Notes: generated by a model not told the origin, from the sequence alone. A stretch of DNA of 40,595 bases from Alphaproteobacteria bacterium (GCA_022450705.1 JAKUPP010000008.1:1-40595), one strand, 5' to 3'. Counted from the first letter of the stretch, positions 28,740 through 40,555 are shown. Program-made: numbers and translations.

Positions 28740-29441
28740 ATGATAAATAATAATAAAAAAAATGTTCAATTATCATTAAATCTCAAAAAAAAAGGAATAT
28801 ATGAAAAAGACGATTTTTTAGTTTCAAGTTCAAATAAAGAAGCATATAAACTTGTTAATAGTTGGCCAGAATGGAGAAGTAGAAAAATAATAATTTTTGG
28901 TGATAGTGGAACTGGGAAAACTCATTTATCTAAGATTTGGCAGAAAAATACTTCAGCAATTATTTTAAATTTAAATCAATTAAAAAAAATAAAATTTGAG
29001 AGTTTTTTTAAAAAGAAAAATATTTTTATTATTGAAAATATTTCAGATTTTTTTGATAAAATTAATAATAAAGAGAAAAATAATTTAGAAAAACAATTGT
29101 TACATTTCTATAACTTAATTGAGGAAAAAAAAGGATATTTATTATTAACTTCTTTAATCGCACCTAAACTTTGGAAAATAAGTTTACCTGATTTAAAATC
29201 AAGAATTTTATCTTCAATTGCAGTTAAGATTAAAAAACCAAATGATCAACTATTGTCATCCGTTCTGGTTAAATTATTTGTTGATAAGCAGATTCTTATA
29301 GACAAAAAAATAATTAAATTTATTGTTTATAGATCTGAGCGTTCATTTGCTAATTTAGAGAATATAGTTAATAAAATAGATAAACAATCTTTGATAACTA
29401 AAAAAAAAATAAATATAAATTTTGTAAAGAAATTAATTTAA
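28740..29441 (+). CDS. hda: DnaA-homologous regulatory protein Hda/HdaA-like
   Basis: N-terminal QLSLNL clamp-binding-like motif, Walker A GDSGTGKTHL, DLKSRI arginine-finger motif. Confidence 0.85.
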   Translation: MINNNKKNVQLSLNLKKKGIYEKDDFLVSSSNKEAYKLVNSWPEWRSRKIIIFGDSGTGKTHLSKIWQKNTSAIILNLNQLKKIKFESFFKKKNIFIIENISDFFDKINNKEKNNLEKQLLHFYNLIEEKKGYLLLTSLIAPKLWKISLPDLKSRILSSIAVKIKKPNDQLLSSVLVKLFVDKQILIDKKIIKFIVYRSERSFANLENIVNKIDKQSLITKKKININFVKKLI

Positions 29442-29450
29442 AATTATTAA

Positions 29451-31232
29451 ATGCATATTTATAGAACACATAATTGTAGCGAATTAAGACTAAAGGATAA
29501 AAATAAAACTGTAAGACTATCTGGATGGGTTCATAGAAAAAGAGACCATGGAAATCTCCTTTTTATTGATTTAAGAGACCATTATGGAATTACACAGGTC
29601 GTATTAGATAAAAAAAATAAACATTTTCCTACAGCCGAAAAAACATCTTCAGAAAGTGTAATAACTGTGACTGGTAAAGTAATGCCAAGATCTAAAGAAA
29701 CTTTAAACAAAAAAATTCCTACAGGGGAAATTGAAATATCAGTTGATGAATATACAAGTGAATCAGATTCAAAACCATTACCATTAGAAGTTAATTCAGA
29801 TAAAGATTATGGGGAGGATACTCGTTTAAAATATAGATATTTGGATCTCAGGAGATTTAAGATGCAAAAAAATATTTTATTACGGAATAAAGTAATTTCA
29901 TTAATCAGAGAAGGGATGATTAAGCAAAATTTTATAGAAATACAAACACCAATTTTAACAGCAAGTTCCCCTGAAGGGGCTAGAGATTATTTGGTTCCTA
30001 GCCGAATTCATCCTGGTAAATTTTACGCATTACCACAAGCTCCACAACAGTTCAAACAACTTTTAATGATCGCAGGTTTTGATAAGTATTTTCAAATAGC
30101 CCCATGTTTTAGAGATGAAGACAGCAGGGCAGACCGATCACCTGGAGAATTTTATCAATTAGATTATGAAATGTCATTTGCGACACAAGAAGATATATTT
30201 AATACTTTAGAACCTGTTTTATTTGATGTTTTTACAAAACTAAGTAAGAACTTTCATATTTCAAAGCCACCTTTTAAAAAAATTCCATTTGATGAGTGTG
30301 TTGCAAAGTATGGAAATGATAAGCCTGATTTACGTAATCCATTAATTTTATCTAATGTTACAGATATTTTTAAAGATTCATCATTCAAACTATTCGCTGA
30401 AAGTATTAATAAAGGATCAATTGTTATTGCTATTCCAGCCCCAGATACAAAAGATCAGCCAAGAGCATTTTTTGATAAACTTAATTCTTGGGCAAAAAGC
30501 GAAGATCAAGGTGGTATGGGATATATTCAATTCATAAACAACGAAGGTAAGGGCCCTATAGCAAACAACTTAGACAAAGATAGATTGAAAAAATTTTTAG
30601 AAATTGATGGTATGAATGGAAATAGTTCGATCTTTTTTTTATGTGGAAAAGCAGATGAAATAATGGAATTTGCTGCAGTTGCTAGAATGAAAATTGCAAA
30701 TGAACTAAAATTAATTAAAGAAAACGAGTTTCAATTTTGTTGGGTTGTCGATTACCCTATGTATCAAAGAAATATTGAAACAAATAAAATAGAATTTAGT
30801 CATAATCCATTTTCCATGCCTCAAGGAGGTATAGATGATTTAGAAAAAAAAGACCCTTTAGATATAAAAGCATTTCAATACGACATTGTTTGTAATGGAG
30901 TAGAACTGTCAAGTGGTGCAATTAGAAATCATAAGCCAGAAATCATGATTAAAGCATTTGAAATAGCTGGTTATTCAAAAAAAGATTTAGAAAAACAGTT
31001 TGGAGGTCTTTTACAAGCTTTTAATTTTGGCGCACCACCCCACGGAGGATGCGCTCCAGGAATTGATAGAATTGTAATGCTGATTGCTGGCGAACCAAAT
31101 ATTAGAGAAATTATTCCTTTTCCATTTAATCAAAAAGCTGAAGATTTAATGATGAATGCTCCAGCTGAAGTAGATGACGAAAGATTAAAAGAATTATCAT
31201 TAAAAATATTGGACTTAAAAAAAAAAGAATAA
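29451..31232 (+). CDS. aspS: Aspartyl-tRNA synthetase (predicted non-discriminating)
   Basis: [66 protein letters not shown]. Confidence 0.97.
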   Translation: MHIYRTHNCSELRLKDKNKTVRLSGWVHRKRDHGNLLFIDLRDHYGITQVVLDKKNKHFPTAEKTSSESVITVTGKVMPRSKETLNKKIPTGEIEISVDEYTSESDSKPLPLEVNSDKDYGEDTRLKYRYLDLRRFKMQKNILLRNKVISLIREGMIKQNFIEIQTPILTASSPEGARDYLVPSRIHPGKFYALPQAPQQFKQLLMIAGFDKYFQIAPCFRDEDSRADRSPGEFYQLDYEMSFATQEDIFNTLEPVLFDVFTKLSKNFHISKPPFKKIPFDECVAKYGNDKPDLRNPLILSNVTDIFKDSSFKLFAESINKGSIVIAIPAPDTKDQPRAFFDKLNSWAKSEDQGGMGYIQFINNEGKGPIANNLDKDRLKKFLEIDGMNGNSSIFFLCGKADEIMEFAAVARMKIANELKLIKENEFQFCWVVDYPMYQRNIETNKIEFSHNPFSMPQGGIDDLEKKDPLDIKAFQYDIVCNGVELSSGAIRNHKPEIMIKAFEIAGYSKKDLEKQFGGLLQAFNFGAPPHGGCAPGIDRIVMLIAGEPNIREIIPFPFNQKAEDLMMNAPAEVDDERLKELSLKILDLKKKE

Positions 31233-33734
31233 CTATTTTTTCTTTTTAGTCTTCTTTTTCTTTGCTGAATCTTTTTCTTTTTTAATTTCGATTAACTCAA
31301 TCGCTTTTTCTAGACTTATTGTTTTTGCATCTATTTCATTTGGAACTCTTATACTTGTAGTACCATTTTTCAGAAAATAACCAATTCTACCACGCTTACT
31401 GACACTAAGTTCTTTATTATCATGACTGCCTAGTGTTTTTTTTTCTATTTTTTGAAAATGTTCTTCAATTAAATTAATTGCTCTATTTTCTCCGATTGTA
31501 TAAACATCATCTTCTTTTAATGAAACAAAATAATCTCCAACTTTTAAATAAGGTCCAAATCTTCCATTATTTGCAATAATTATTTCACTACTTTTTGGAT
31601 ATTTTCCAACCTCTCTCGGAAGTGATAATAATTGTGAAGCTTTTTCTAAGTTTAATTGTTCAATTGGTAAATTTTTTGGAACAGAAGCTCTTCTTGGCTT
31701 TTCATCTTCTTTCTCTACTAACTCAATATAAATTCCATACGGACCCTGTTTTATTATAATTGGTTTGTTTGTTTTTGGGTCAATTCCTAATTCTTTTGGA
31801 AACGAAATGCCATTACTATTTTGATCATCCCCACTAATATTAGAAGTTAGTTGCGTTGCGTATTTACAATCTGGATAATTAGAGCATCCTATAAAAGGAC
31901 CGGTTTTTGCGAGTTTCAAACCTAATCTACCATCGGCGCACGTTGGACACTTTCTCGGGGTTGAATTTTTCTCATTTGGTTGAAAAAAATGATCCTCTAA
32001 TTGATGATCTAACTTATCTATTACTTCAGTAATTCTAATTTCTTTAGTTTGTTCAATTAAATTATAAAAGTTTTTCCAGAAGTCATCTAAAACATTAATA
32101 TAATTTAATCTTCCACCAGATATATCATCTAATTTATTTTCAAGATTTGCAGTAAAATCATAATCTACATATTTTTCAAAAAAATTTGATAAAAATACAG
32201 TTACAATCCTACCTCTATCTTGCGGAAATATTCTTCTTGATTCAATATTTACATATCCTCTGGTTTTTAGAACTTGAATAATAGGTGCGTAAGTAGACGG
32301 CCTTCCTATTCCTAGCTCTTCTAATTTTTTAACTAAACTTGCTTCTGTATAACGAGGAGGAGGTTGGGTGAAATGTTGTTCATCAATTATTTTTTCAATC
32401 TCTACATCATCTCCAGACTTAATATTTGGTATAATATTTGTTTCATCTTCTTTTCCATTTGATTTTTTTTCATAATTATAGACTTTTAGCATGCCATCAA
32501 ATACAGGAGTAGAACCAGTAGATTGTAAAAGAACCGAATTATCATTTGCTTTTATAGTAAGAGTGATTTGTTTGAATATCGCACTATTCATCTGAGAAGC
32601 AACAGTTCTATTCCATATAAGTTTATATAATTCAAACTCATCTGGGCCAATTTCATTTTTTATTTTTTCAGGAGAATTATCAATGTTAGTGGGTCTAATT
32701 GCCTCATGAGCTTCCTGGGCATTTTTTGCTTTAGATTTATAAACTCTTGGTTCGCTGGGTAAATAATTATCTCCAAAATTACTTTTTATATATTCCCTAG
32801 ATTGTTTTATTGCATCATTTGATAAAACTATACTATCTGTTCGCATATATGTAATAAAACCACGTTGATATAATTTTTGCGCTCTTCCCATTGTAGATGA
32901 AGCAGAATATCCAAATTTATTTCCTGCATCTTGTTGTAACGTTGAAGTAGTAAAGGGCGCGTATGGATTTCTTTTTACTTCCTTAGATTTTAATTCATCC
33001 ACTTTGTAAGTTTTAGAATTTATTATATCTACATATTCTTTAGATATTGCTTCTGTTCCAATATCTAGTTTTTTTAATTTTTTATCGTTTATTTGCTTTA
33101 AAGACGATTTGAATATTTGATTATCTTTAGATTTTAACAAAACATCAATAGACCAGTATTCTTCTGGTTTAAAATGTTCAATTTCATTTTCTCTTTCGCA
33201 TATAATTCTAAGGGCAACAGATTGAACTCTTCCAGCTGATTTACTTCCGGGAAGTTTTCGCCATAAAATTGGAGATAAATTAAATCCAACAAGAAAATCA
33301 AGAGCTCTTCTCGCTAAATACGCATTAATTAAATCATTATCTAATTCTCTAGGCTGACTAATAGCAGTGTTAACCGCTTCTTTTGTTATTTCATTAAACG
33401 TTATTCTTTTTACATTTACATTTTCTAATTTTTTCTTTTCTTTTAACACCTCTTCAACATGCCAGGATATAGCCTCTCCTTCTCTGTCAGGATCTGTTGC
33501 TAAATATAAATTATCTCCATTTTGAATTACATTTGCTATTTCTCTGATTACTTTCTTTCCTTGAGTAGAAACTTGCCATGTCATTTTATATTTTTCATCA
33601 GTATTAACAGAACCATCTTTTGGTAAAAGATCTCTAATATGCCCAATGCTGGCCATTACTTTATAGTCAGGACCAAGATATTTTTCAATGGTCTTGGCTT
33701 TTGCCGGGGATTCTACAATAACAATATTACTCAT
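31233..33734 (-). CDS. topA: DNA topoisomerase I
   Basis: IVESPAKAKTIEKYLG, ITYMRTDS active site, CPTCADGRLGLKLAKTGPFIGCSNYPDCKY zinc finger. Confidence 0.97.
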   Translation of the reverse strand: MSNIVIVESPAKAKTIEKYLGPDYKVMASIGHIRDLLPKDGSVNTDEKYKMTWQVSTQGKKVIREIANVIQNGDNLYLATDPDREGEAISWHVEEVLKEKKKLENVNVKRITFNEITKEAVNTAISQPRELDNDLINAYLARRALDFLVGFNLSPILWRKLPGSKSAGRVQSVALRIICERENEIEHFKPEEYWSIDVLLKSKDNQIFKSSLKQINDKKLKKLDIGTEAISKEYVDIINSKTYKVDELKSKEVKRNPYAPFTTSTLQQDAGNKFGYSASSTMGRAQKLYQRGFITYMRTDSIVLSNDAIKQSREYIKSNFGDNYLPSEPRVYKSKAKNAQEAHEAIRPTNIDNSPEKIKNEIGPDEFELYKLIWNRTVASQMNSAIFKQITLTIKANDNSVLLQSTGSTPVFDGMLKVYNYEKKSNGKEDETNIIPNIKSGDDVEIEKIIDEQHFTQPPPRYTEASLVKKLEELGIGRPSTYAPIIQVLKTRGYVNIESRRIFPQDRGRIVTVFLSNFFEKYVDYDFTANLENKLDDISGGRLNYINVLDDFWKNFYNLIEQTKEIRITEVIDKLDHQLEDHFFQPNEKNSTPRKCPTCADGRLGLKLAKTGPFIGCSNYPDCKYATQLTSNISGDDQNSNGISFPKELGIDPKTNKPIIIKQGPYGIYIELVEKEDEKPRRASVPKNLPIEQLNLEKASQLLSLPREVGKYPKSSEIIIANNGRFGPYLKVGDYFVSLKEDDVYTIGENRAINLIEEHFQKIEKKTLGSHDNKELSVSKRGRIGYFLKNGTTSIRVPNEIDAKTISLEKAIELIEIKKEKDSAKKKKTKKKK

Positions 33735-33801
33735 TATTTTTTTCTAAGCTGTATTTTTGAGATAAATGGAACTTTTTTTTTAATTTGTCAATAAAAAATT
33801 A

Positions 33802-34401
33802 TTAAAAAGTGATTTTATGTTCTTTATTATTTTTAATTCTTTCATAATTATCCTTATGTTTGTAAGCAATTAATAACGTTATTAAGAAGAAGAACATAAA
33901 GTAATTATTAAAAAAGAAATAGCTGTAAAAGACTAAAAAAACTAAAGAAAAAACTGATCCTAGGGCAACGTATTTAGTTAAAAAAACTATTAATATCCAT
34001 ACCAATAAAACTAAAAGAAATATTTTTATTTGTCCTAATGGTCCTAAAATTCCAAGAATAACTCCAAGAGTTGTCGCTACTCCTTTTCCTCCTTTTAAAC
34101 TTAACCAAGGAGAGTACATATGTCCCAATATAGCAGCAGTTCCAATCATCATTGTGTAGGTTTGAGCGAATAAATGAATCCCAGTATCAAAGTAAATGTA
34201 ATATATTATTGGTATAAATCCTTTAGAAAAGTCTAATAAAAGAGTTATTAAACCCAGCGATTTACCACTATGTCTCAATACATTAGTTGCACCTATATTT
34301 TTTGATCCAAACCTTCTGATATCTCCTTTACCACTTATTAATACTAAAAGATAACCCGTTGGGATTGAACCTAATAAAAAAGAAAGTATTAAATATTCCA
34401 T
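33802..34401 (-). CDS. plsY: Glycerol-3-phosphate acyltransferase PlsY
   Basis: LLGSIPTGYLL, GSKNIGATNVLR, GGKGVATTLG. Confidence 0.96.
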   Translation of the reverse strand: MEYLILSFLLGSIPTGYLLVLISGKGDIRRFGSKNIGATNVLRHSGKSLGLITLLLDFSKGFIPIIYYIYFDTGIHLFAQTYTMMIGTAAILGHMYSPWLSLKGGKGVATTLGVILGILGPLGQIKIFLLVLLVWILIVFLTKYVALGSVFSLVFLVFYSYFFFNNYFMFFFLITLLIAYKHKDNYERIKNNKEHKITF

Positions 34402-34407
34402 AAGTAA

Positions 34408-35670
34408 TTACGCGGGATAAGACACTTCACCACTACAGATTGTTTTTATTACTTTTCCTTGAGAAGGTTTTTTATCAAATGGAGAATTTTTAGATTTACT
34501 TTTAAATTTTTTTACGTTGACGATAAATGGTTTATTAGGATCGAAGATTAAAAGATCTGCTTTCGAACCTTTTGATAAAGTTCCATGATCTAAATTTAAA
34601 ATATCAGCAGGATTTTTTGTAAGTTTTTTAATCACATCCAGTAAACTTAAAGATTTATTATGATAAAGTTCTAAACTTAAAGGAAGCAAAGTTTCCAGCC
34701 CTACAATTCCTTTTTCTGCATTATTAAAAGGCAATCTTTTATTATCTTCATCTTGTGGCATATGATCGCTTTGAATGGCGTCTATAGTTCCATCTTTTAA
34801 ACCATTTACAATTGCGACTCTATCTTTTTCCGATCTAAGAGGAGGTGATACTTTTGCAAAAGTTCTATAATCCTCTACAGCCATTTCATTTAATGTGAAA
34901 TATTGAGGAGAAGTATCACAAGTAACTTTTATTCCTTTCTTCTTTGCATTTTTTATTGCTTCAACAGATTCCGCTGTTGAAACACAAGATACATGGTATT
35001 TTGCACCAGTTGCTTCAACTAATCTTAAATCTCTTTCAATAATAATTACTTCAGCAATTGATGGAATTCCAGCAAGCCCTAATCTTGTTGAAATTTCACC
35101 TTCATTCATTACACCATCATTAGCCAGATTCTTATCTTCTGGGAATTGTATTACTAAAGAGTCAAATGCTTTTGAATATTCTAAAGCTCTTTTCAAAACT
35201 GCAGAATTTTCAATTGATTTTGTAGCATCTGTAAAACCTTTAACACCTGCTTTTGACAACAAACCCATTTCACATAAATTTTCTCCATCAAAATTTTTTG
35301 TAATTGAACCATACGTGTAAAGATTTAAGTTTGAAACCTCTCTAGCTTTTCTTTGAATGTATTCGGCAACTGAAACATTATCTACAACTGGATCTGTATT
35401 TGGTAAACAAACAACAGCTGTAATTCCACCAGCAAAAGCTGCTTTATGTTCAGATATTGGCTCACCAAAAGATACTCTCATATCAAGCAATCCAGGACAT
35501 ATAAACAAATTTTTACAATCATGGATATTTGTATAATTTTTTGGCTTTTCTTTTTTGTGAATATTTGGTCCAACATCTATGATTTTATCTTTTTCAATAA
35601 TAATATCCCCAATAAATTCTTTATTTTTGTGAGGATCTAAAATTTTAGCGTTTATATAAGCTTCTTTCAT
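34408..35670 (-). CDS. pyrC: Dihydroorotase-like protein, probably non-catalytic (PyrC'/PyrX-like)
   Basis: Amidohydrolase fold homologous to class I DHOase ([14 protein letters not shown]), but the HxH motif is replaced by DMRVSF and other His ligands are lost; overlaps pyrB. Confidence 0.85.
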   Translation of the reverse strand: MKEAYINAKILDPHKNKEFIGDIIIEKDKIIDVGPNIHKKEKPKNYTNIHDCKNLFICPGLLDMRVSFGEPISEHKAAFAGGITAVVCLPNTDPVVDNVSVAEYIQRKAREVSNLNLYTYGSITKNFDGENLCEMGLLSKAGVKGFTDATKSIENSAVLKRALEYSKAFDSLVIQFPEDKNLANDGVMNEGEISTRLGLAGIPSIAEVIIIERDLRLVEATGAKYHVSCVSTAESVEAIKNAKKKGIKVTCDTSPQYFTLNEMAVEDYRTFAKVSPPLRSEKDRVAIVNGLKDGTIDAIQSDHMPQDEDNKRLPFNNAEKGIVGLETLLPLSLELYHNKSLSLLDVIKKLTKNPADILNLDHGTLSKGSKADLLIFDPNKPFIVNVKKFKSKSKNSPFDKKPSQGKVIKTICSGEVSYPA

Positions 35671-36620
35671 TTATCAATTCCTAAAGTTAACATTTCTAAA
35701 CAAGCCATTCTTACAGCCACACCCATTTCAACTTGTTGATGTATTAGACTTCTATCTAAATTATCAGCCAAAGAACTATCAATTTCTATTCCTCTATTCA
35801 TAGGACCAGGATGCATAATTAAAGCATCTTTTTTTGCTTTTTTTAATTTTTCATGATCAAGACCATAAAATTTAAAATATTCTTTTGTTGAAGGTACATA
35901 TAACCCTTTCATTCTTTCCATTTGAAGTCTAAGCATCATTACGATATCACAATCCACTAAACCTTTTTTCATATCCGTAAACACTTCAATTCCTAAATTT
36001 TCTATATTTTTAGGAATTAGTGTAGGAGGCGCAATAACTCTTAACCTTGCCCCTAGCTTTGATAAAAGTAAAATATTAGATCTAGCAACTCTGCTATGAA
36101 GGACATCACCACATATCGCAATATTTAAATTTTTGATATTCTTTTTGTTTCTTTTTATTGTTAAAGCATCTAGTAATGCTTGAGTAGGATGTTCATGAGT
36201 TCCATCACCAGCATTGATTACTGCACAGTTAACTTTTTCTGATAATAATTTTACAGCACCACTATCAGGATGCCTTACTATAAGCACATCTGCATGCATA
36301 GCATTCAGCGTCATTGCTGTGTCAATCAAAGTCTCACCTTTTTTTATTGCACTTGCTGATGCATTTATACCGATACTATTTGCACCTAATCTTTTTGCAG
36401 CAAGTTCAAAAGAAGTTTTTGTCCTAGTAGATGTTTCGAAAAATAAGGTTATAACAGTAGATCTTTTAAGAGTTTTTTCTATTTTGCCCTTTTGTTTATT
36501 AGCATCTGCATAAAAATTTGCTTTATTAAGTAGAATATCTACTTCAGGAATAGATAAATCTTCAACACTAAGTAAATGAGGTTTTAATAAAGCGCGTTTA
36601 CTATCTTTTAATAGCTTCAT
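35667..36620 (-). CDS. pyrB: Aspartate carbamoyltransferase catalytic subunit
   Basis: [46 protein letters not shown]. Confidence 0.97.
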   Translation of the reverse strand: MKLLKDSKRALLKPHLLSVEDLSIPEVDILLNKANFYADANKQKGKIEKTLKRSTVITLFFETSTRTKTSFELAAKRLGANSIGINASASAIKKGETLIDTAMTLNAMHADVLIVRHPDSGAVKLLSEKVNCAVINAGDGTHEHPTQALLDALTIKRNKKNIKNLNIAICGDVLHSRVARSNILLLSKLGARLRVIAPPTLIPKNIENLGIEVFTDMKKGLVDCDIVMMLRLQMERMKGLYVPSTKEYFKFYGLDHEKLKKAKKDALIMHPGPMNRGIEIDSSLADNLDRSLIHQQVEMGVAVRMACLEMLTLGIDK

Positions 36621-36676
36621 TAAAAGTCTAATATGGACATAATTTTACAAATGTTCAAGTAAGTTTTTTATTTTTT

Positions 36677-37138
36677 TTAATTTTTTAAGAAATCTAAGAA
36701 ACCCTGTAGAAAATAGCTTGCTGCAAGTTTATCAATAACTTTTTTTCTTTTTTTTCTACTTAAATCTTTATCTATAAGAATCCTCTCTTGGGCTTTGGTT
36801 GAGAGTCTTTCGTCCCAAAAAATGATATTAATATCAATAAATTCTAGTAATTTATTAGCAAAATTCTTAACAGTTTCACATTTTTCTCCTTCAGAACCAT
36901 CCATATTATAAGGCATTCCTATTAATACAGCTTGGGTATTATTTTTTTCAATGAATTCTTTAATATATAAAAGATCTTTATTAGTTTTATTTCTTGAATA
37001 AACTTCGCTAGGAAGAGCTATTGAACAATTGGCATCAGAAATAGCAATACCAATTTTACTGTCTCCATAATCAAGAGATAAAATTGGTCTATTTAATTCT
37101 TTTTTTATTTTAAAATCTTCTTTGTTTATTATTGTCAT
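36677..37138 (-). CDS. ruvX: Putative pre-16S rRNA nuclease/Holliday junction resolvase-like RuvX (YqgF); track start 37321 is probably too long
   Basis: ILSLDYGDSKIGIAISD, VLIGMPYNMDGSEGEKC, FWDERLSTKAQERIL; ATG at 37138 avoids overlap with gatC. Confidence 0.9.
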   Translation of the reverse strand: MTIINKEDFKIKKELNRPILSLDYGDSKIGIAISDANCSIALPSEVYSRNKTNKDLLYIKEFIEKNNTQAVLIGMPYNMDGSEGEKCETVKNFANKLLEFIDINIIFWDERLSTKAQERILIDKDLSRKKRKKVIDKLAASYFLQGFLDFLKN

Positions 37139-37172
37139 TTGAAATATAAAATAACTAATATAATTATATTCT

Positions 37173-37460
37173 ATGGATATAGACAAAAAATTAGTAAAAA
37201 AAATAGCAACCTTATCTAGAGTAAAGATTGAAGAAAAAGAGGTTGAAAGAATTTCAAAAGATCTCTCAAAAATAATTACTTGGGTTGAAAAATTAAATGA
37301 AGTTGACACTAAAGATGTCACACCAGTTGCAAATCCTAGTGATATAAAAATCCCATTTCGTAAAGATGAAATTAATGATGGAAAAATAGAGGATAAAATT
37401 TTAAAAAATGCACCAGAAAAGAAAGCTGGTTATTTTGTTGTACCTAAAGTTGTGGAGTAA
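37173..37460 (+). CDS. gatC: Asp/Glu-tRNA amidotransferase subunit C
   Basis: VKKIATLSRVKIEEKEVERI, adjacent gatA/gatB. Confidence 0.95.
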   Translation: MDIDKKLVKKIATLSRVKIEEKEVERISKDLSKIITWVEKLNEVDTKDVTPVANPSDIKIPFRKDEINDGKIEDKILKNAPEKKAGYFVVPKVVE

Positions 37461-37466
37461 AAGTTT

Positions 37467-38921
37467 ATGGATTTAAAAAATATAAGTTTGGAAGAATGTT
37501 TAAAACTTCTTAAAGAAAAAAAAATAAGTTCAAAAGAATTAACTACTTTTTATCTAAAAGAAGCTGAAGCAAATAAAGATCTAAATGCATATATTTCACT
37601 AAATTCTGTTAATGCTATTAAATCAGCAGAAGAGTCTGACAAAAGAATCTCAGCCAACACTTCAAGACCATTAGAAGGCATACCAATTGCAATAAAAGAT
37701 TTATTCTGTACTAAAGATGTTTCAACCACAGCAGCTTCTAAGATGTTAAATAATTTTAAACCTACCTACGAGTCAACTGTTACACAAAATCTTTGGGATG
37801 CAGGAGCTATTCTTTTGGGAAAAACAAATCTAGATGAATTTGCAATGGGCTCTTCAAATGAAACAAGTTTTTTTGGCGCATCCATTAATCCTTGGTCAAA
37901 AAGTAATAAGAAGTATGTACCAGGTGGTTCATCAGGTGGTTCAGCAGCAGCAGTGTCAGGAAATATTGCAATTGCTGCTACAGGCACTGATACTGGAGGC
38001 TCAATTAGACAACCAGCATCTTATTGTGGAATTGTTGGTTTAAAGCCAACATATGGCAGATGTTCTAGATGGGGAATAGTTTCTTTTGCTTCATCATTAG
38101 ACCAAGCAGGGCCAATGACTAAAACTGTTAATGACGCAGCATTGATGTTAGATGTCATGGCTGGATATGATAAAAAAGATTCGACCTCAGCAAATTTAGA
38201 AAAAACAAATTTTTATAAAAATTTAAAAGATAAAAAAAAATTAAGAATTGGAATTCCAAAACAATATAAAAACGATCAATTAAACGATGAAATTATTAAA
38301 TTATGGGATTTGGGAATAGAATATTTTAAGAAAAATAATTGTGAAGTAGTAGAAATTGATTTACCTCATACAGAATATGCATTAGCAACTTACTATATTA
38401 TTTCATCTGCAGAAGCATCCAGCAATTTAGCTAGATATGATGGTATAAGATATGGATTAAGAAATAATTCAGAAAATATTAACGATCTATATGAAAATAC
38501 AAGATCAGAAGGTTTCGGAGAAGAAGTAAAAAGAAGAATTATGATTGGCACTTATGTTCTTTCAGCCGGTTATTACGATGCTTATTATTTAAAAGCTCAA
38601 AAAGTAAGATCAAAAATTATAAATGATTTTAAAAAAGCATTTGAAAAAGTTGATATAATTTTTACTCCAACTGCACCATCGGATGCTTTTGAACAAGGAT
38701 CAAAAATAGACGATCCAATTCAAATGTATTTAAATGATGTTTTTACAGTACCGGTAAGTTTGGCAGGACTTCCTGCAATATCTATTCCAATGGGTTTATC
38801 AAGCAATAATTTACCTTTGGGTTTTCAAATAATTGGAAAAAGTTTTAATGAAGACAGTGTTTTCAAAGCAGCTAAAATTATCGAAGAAAATTCTAATTTT
38901 AAAAAAGAGGATAAAAAGTAA
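37467..38921 (+). CDS. gatA: Asp/Glu-tRNA amidotransferase subunit A
   Basis: Amidase signature [46 protein letters not shown]. Confidence 0.97.
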   Translation: MDLKNISLEECLKLLKEKKISSKELTTFYLKEAEANKDLNAYISLNSVNAIKSAEESDKRISANTSRPLEGIPIAIKDLFCTKDVSTTAASKMLNNFKPTYESTVTQNLWDAGAILLGKTNLDEFAMGSSNETSFFGASINPWSKSNKKYVPGGSSGGSAAAVSGNIAIAATGTDTGGSIRQPASYCGIVGLKPTYGRCSRWGIVSFASSLDQAGPMTKTVNDAALMLDVMAGYDKKDSTSANLEKTNFYKNLKDKKKLRIGIPKQYKNDQLNDEIIKLWDLGIEYFKKNNCEVVEIDLPHTEYALATYYIISSAEASSNLARYDGIRYGLRNNSENINDLYENTRSEGFGEEVKRRIMIGTYVLSAGYYDAYYLKAQKVRSKIINDFKKAFEKVDIIFTPTAPSDAFEQGSKIDDPIQMYLNDVFTVPVSLAGLPAISIPMGLSSNNLPLGFQIIGKSFNEDSVFKAAKIIEENSNFKKEDKK

Positions 38922-40369
38922 TGAAAAGTTCAAATAATTGGGAAACTATAATAGGTTTAGAAGTACATGCTCAAATTATTTCTGAATCAAAACTTTTTTC
39001 TGGCGCATCAACCAACTTTGGCTCTGAACCAAATACACAAGTTTCTTTAGTAGATGCAGCAATGCCTGGAATGTTACCAGTTATTAATAAAGATTGCGTT
39101 GAACAAGCAATTAAAACTGGATTGGGTTTAAATGCGCAAATAAACAAAAGATCTATATTTGATAGAAAAAATTATTTCTATCCTGACTTGCCACAAGGAT
39201 ATCAAATTTCACAATTTACTCAGCCAATAGTTGGAAAAGGATCAATTCAGATTGATTTAAAAGACGGAACTTCAAAAAAAATTGGTATCACCAGATTACA
39301 CCTTGAGCAGGATGCAGGTAAAAGTGTTCATGATGTCGAGCCAAGTAAAAGTTATATTGATCTTAACAGATCTGGCATTGCTTTAATGGAAATAGTTTCA
39401 GAACCTGATATCAGATCAGCAGAAGAAGCTCAAGAATATGTAAAAAAACTAAGATCAATTCTAAGGTATATTGGAACATGCGATGGAAATATGGAAGAGG
39501 GGTCATTACGTTGCGATGTTAATATTTCTGTTAGAAAAAAAGACGAAGAACTAGGAACACGAGCAGAAATCAAAAATGTAAACTCCATAAAATCTATAGG
39601 ACAAGCAATAGATTATGAATTTAAAAGACAAACAGAAATTATAAATTCAGGTGGCAAAATTGATCAAGAAACAAGATTGTTTGATGAAAAAAAGGGAGAA
39701 ACAAGATCGATGAGATCAAAAGAAGAAGCACATGACTATAGATATTTTCCAGATCCTGATTTACCACCATTAGAAATAGAAGATGAATGGATAAAAAAAA
39801 TTAAAAAGAATTTACCTGAGCTACCTGATGTAAAAAAGGAGAACCTAATGAATCAGTATAAAATTTCTTCTTACGATGCCGCTATCCTTGTCTCCGATAA
39901 AAATAACGCTGAATTTTTTGATAAAATTATTGCAAAAAATAAAAAACGAAATCCAAAAAATGTAGCTAATTGGATAATCGGAGAATTATTCGCATTGTTA
40001 AATAAAAATAATTTAGAAATTAAATCTTCTCCTATTAAAGCTGAAGATTTGGGAGAGTTAATAGATTACATTGAGGATCAAACTATATCTGGAAAAATTG
40101 CAAAAAATGTTTTTGAAGAAATGTTCAAAACAAAAAAAAAGGCAAAAGATATTATTGAAAAACAAGGATTAAAACAAATAACTGACACCGGCGCAATCGA
40201 AACTTTAATAGATAAAGTTTTAGAAAATAATAAAGACAAAGTTGATGAATATAAATCAGGAAAAGAAAAATTATTTGGTTATTTTGTGGGCCAAGTCATG
40301 CAAGAGACAAAAGGGACTGCTAATCCTGGCATAGTTAATGATATCTTAAAAAAAAAACTTGCAAAATAA
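38921..40369 (+). CDS. gatB: Asp/Glu-tRNA amidotransferase subunit B
   Basis: [39 protein letters not shown]. Confidence 0.97.
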   Translation: MKSSNNWETIIGLEVHAQIISESKLFSGASTNFGSEPNTQVSLVDAAMPGMLPVINKDCVEQAIKTGLGLNAQINKRSIFDRKNYFYPDLPQGYQISQFTQPIVGKGSIQIDLKDGTSKKIGITRLHLEQDAGKSVHDVEPSKSYIDLNRSGIALMEIVSEPDIRSAEEAQEYVKKLRSILRYIGTCDGNMEEGSLRCDVNISVRKKDEELGTRAEIKNVNSIKSIGQAIDYEFKRQTEIINSGGKIDQETRLFDEKKGETRSMRSKEEAHDYRYFPDPDLPPLEIEDEWIKKIKKNLPELPDVKKENLMNQYKISSYDAAILVSDKNNAEFFDKIIAKNKKRNPKNVANWIIGELFALLNKNNLEIKSSPIKAEDLGELIDYIEDQTISGKIAKNVFEEMFKTKKKAKDIIEKQGLKQITDTGAIETLIDKVLENNKDKVDEYKSGKEKLFGYFVGQVMQETKGTANPGIVNDILKKKLAK

Positions 40370-40401
40370 GTCAATAGTATCTTAATTAGAATATAAATAC
40401 A

Positions 40402-40494
40402 GGTGAGGTGGCAGAGAGGCTGAATGCGGCGGGTTGCTAACTCGTTATACAACCTTGTGTTGTATCGAGGGTTCGAATCCCTCCCTCACCGCCA
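40402..40494 (+). tRNA. tRNA-Ser (anticodon GCT), CCA encoded
   Basis: Acceptor GGTGAGG/CCTCACC, anticodon loop TTGCTAA, long variable arm, T-arm GGGTTCGAATCCC, 3' GCCA. Confidence 0.95.
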
Positions 40495-40555
40495 TTAAAT
40501 AGAGAAAAGCGTTTAAAACAACAACTTAAACATCATTTCAAACTCCGATTTATGC

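Noticed and set aside
37766-38043. ORFs 37766-37987 (-) and 37834-38043 (+, out of frame) inside gatA
   Set aside because: Overlap the conserved amidase signature in other frames; low-complexity Gln/Leu or Pro composition.
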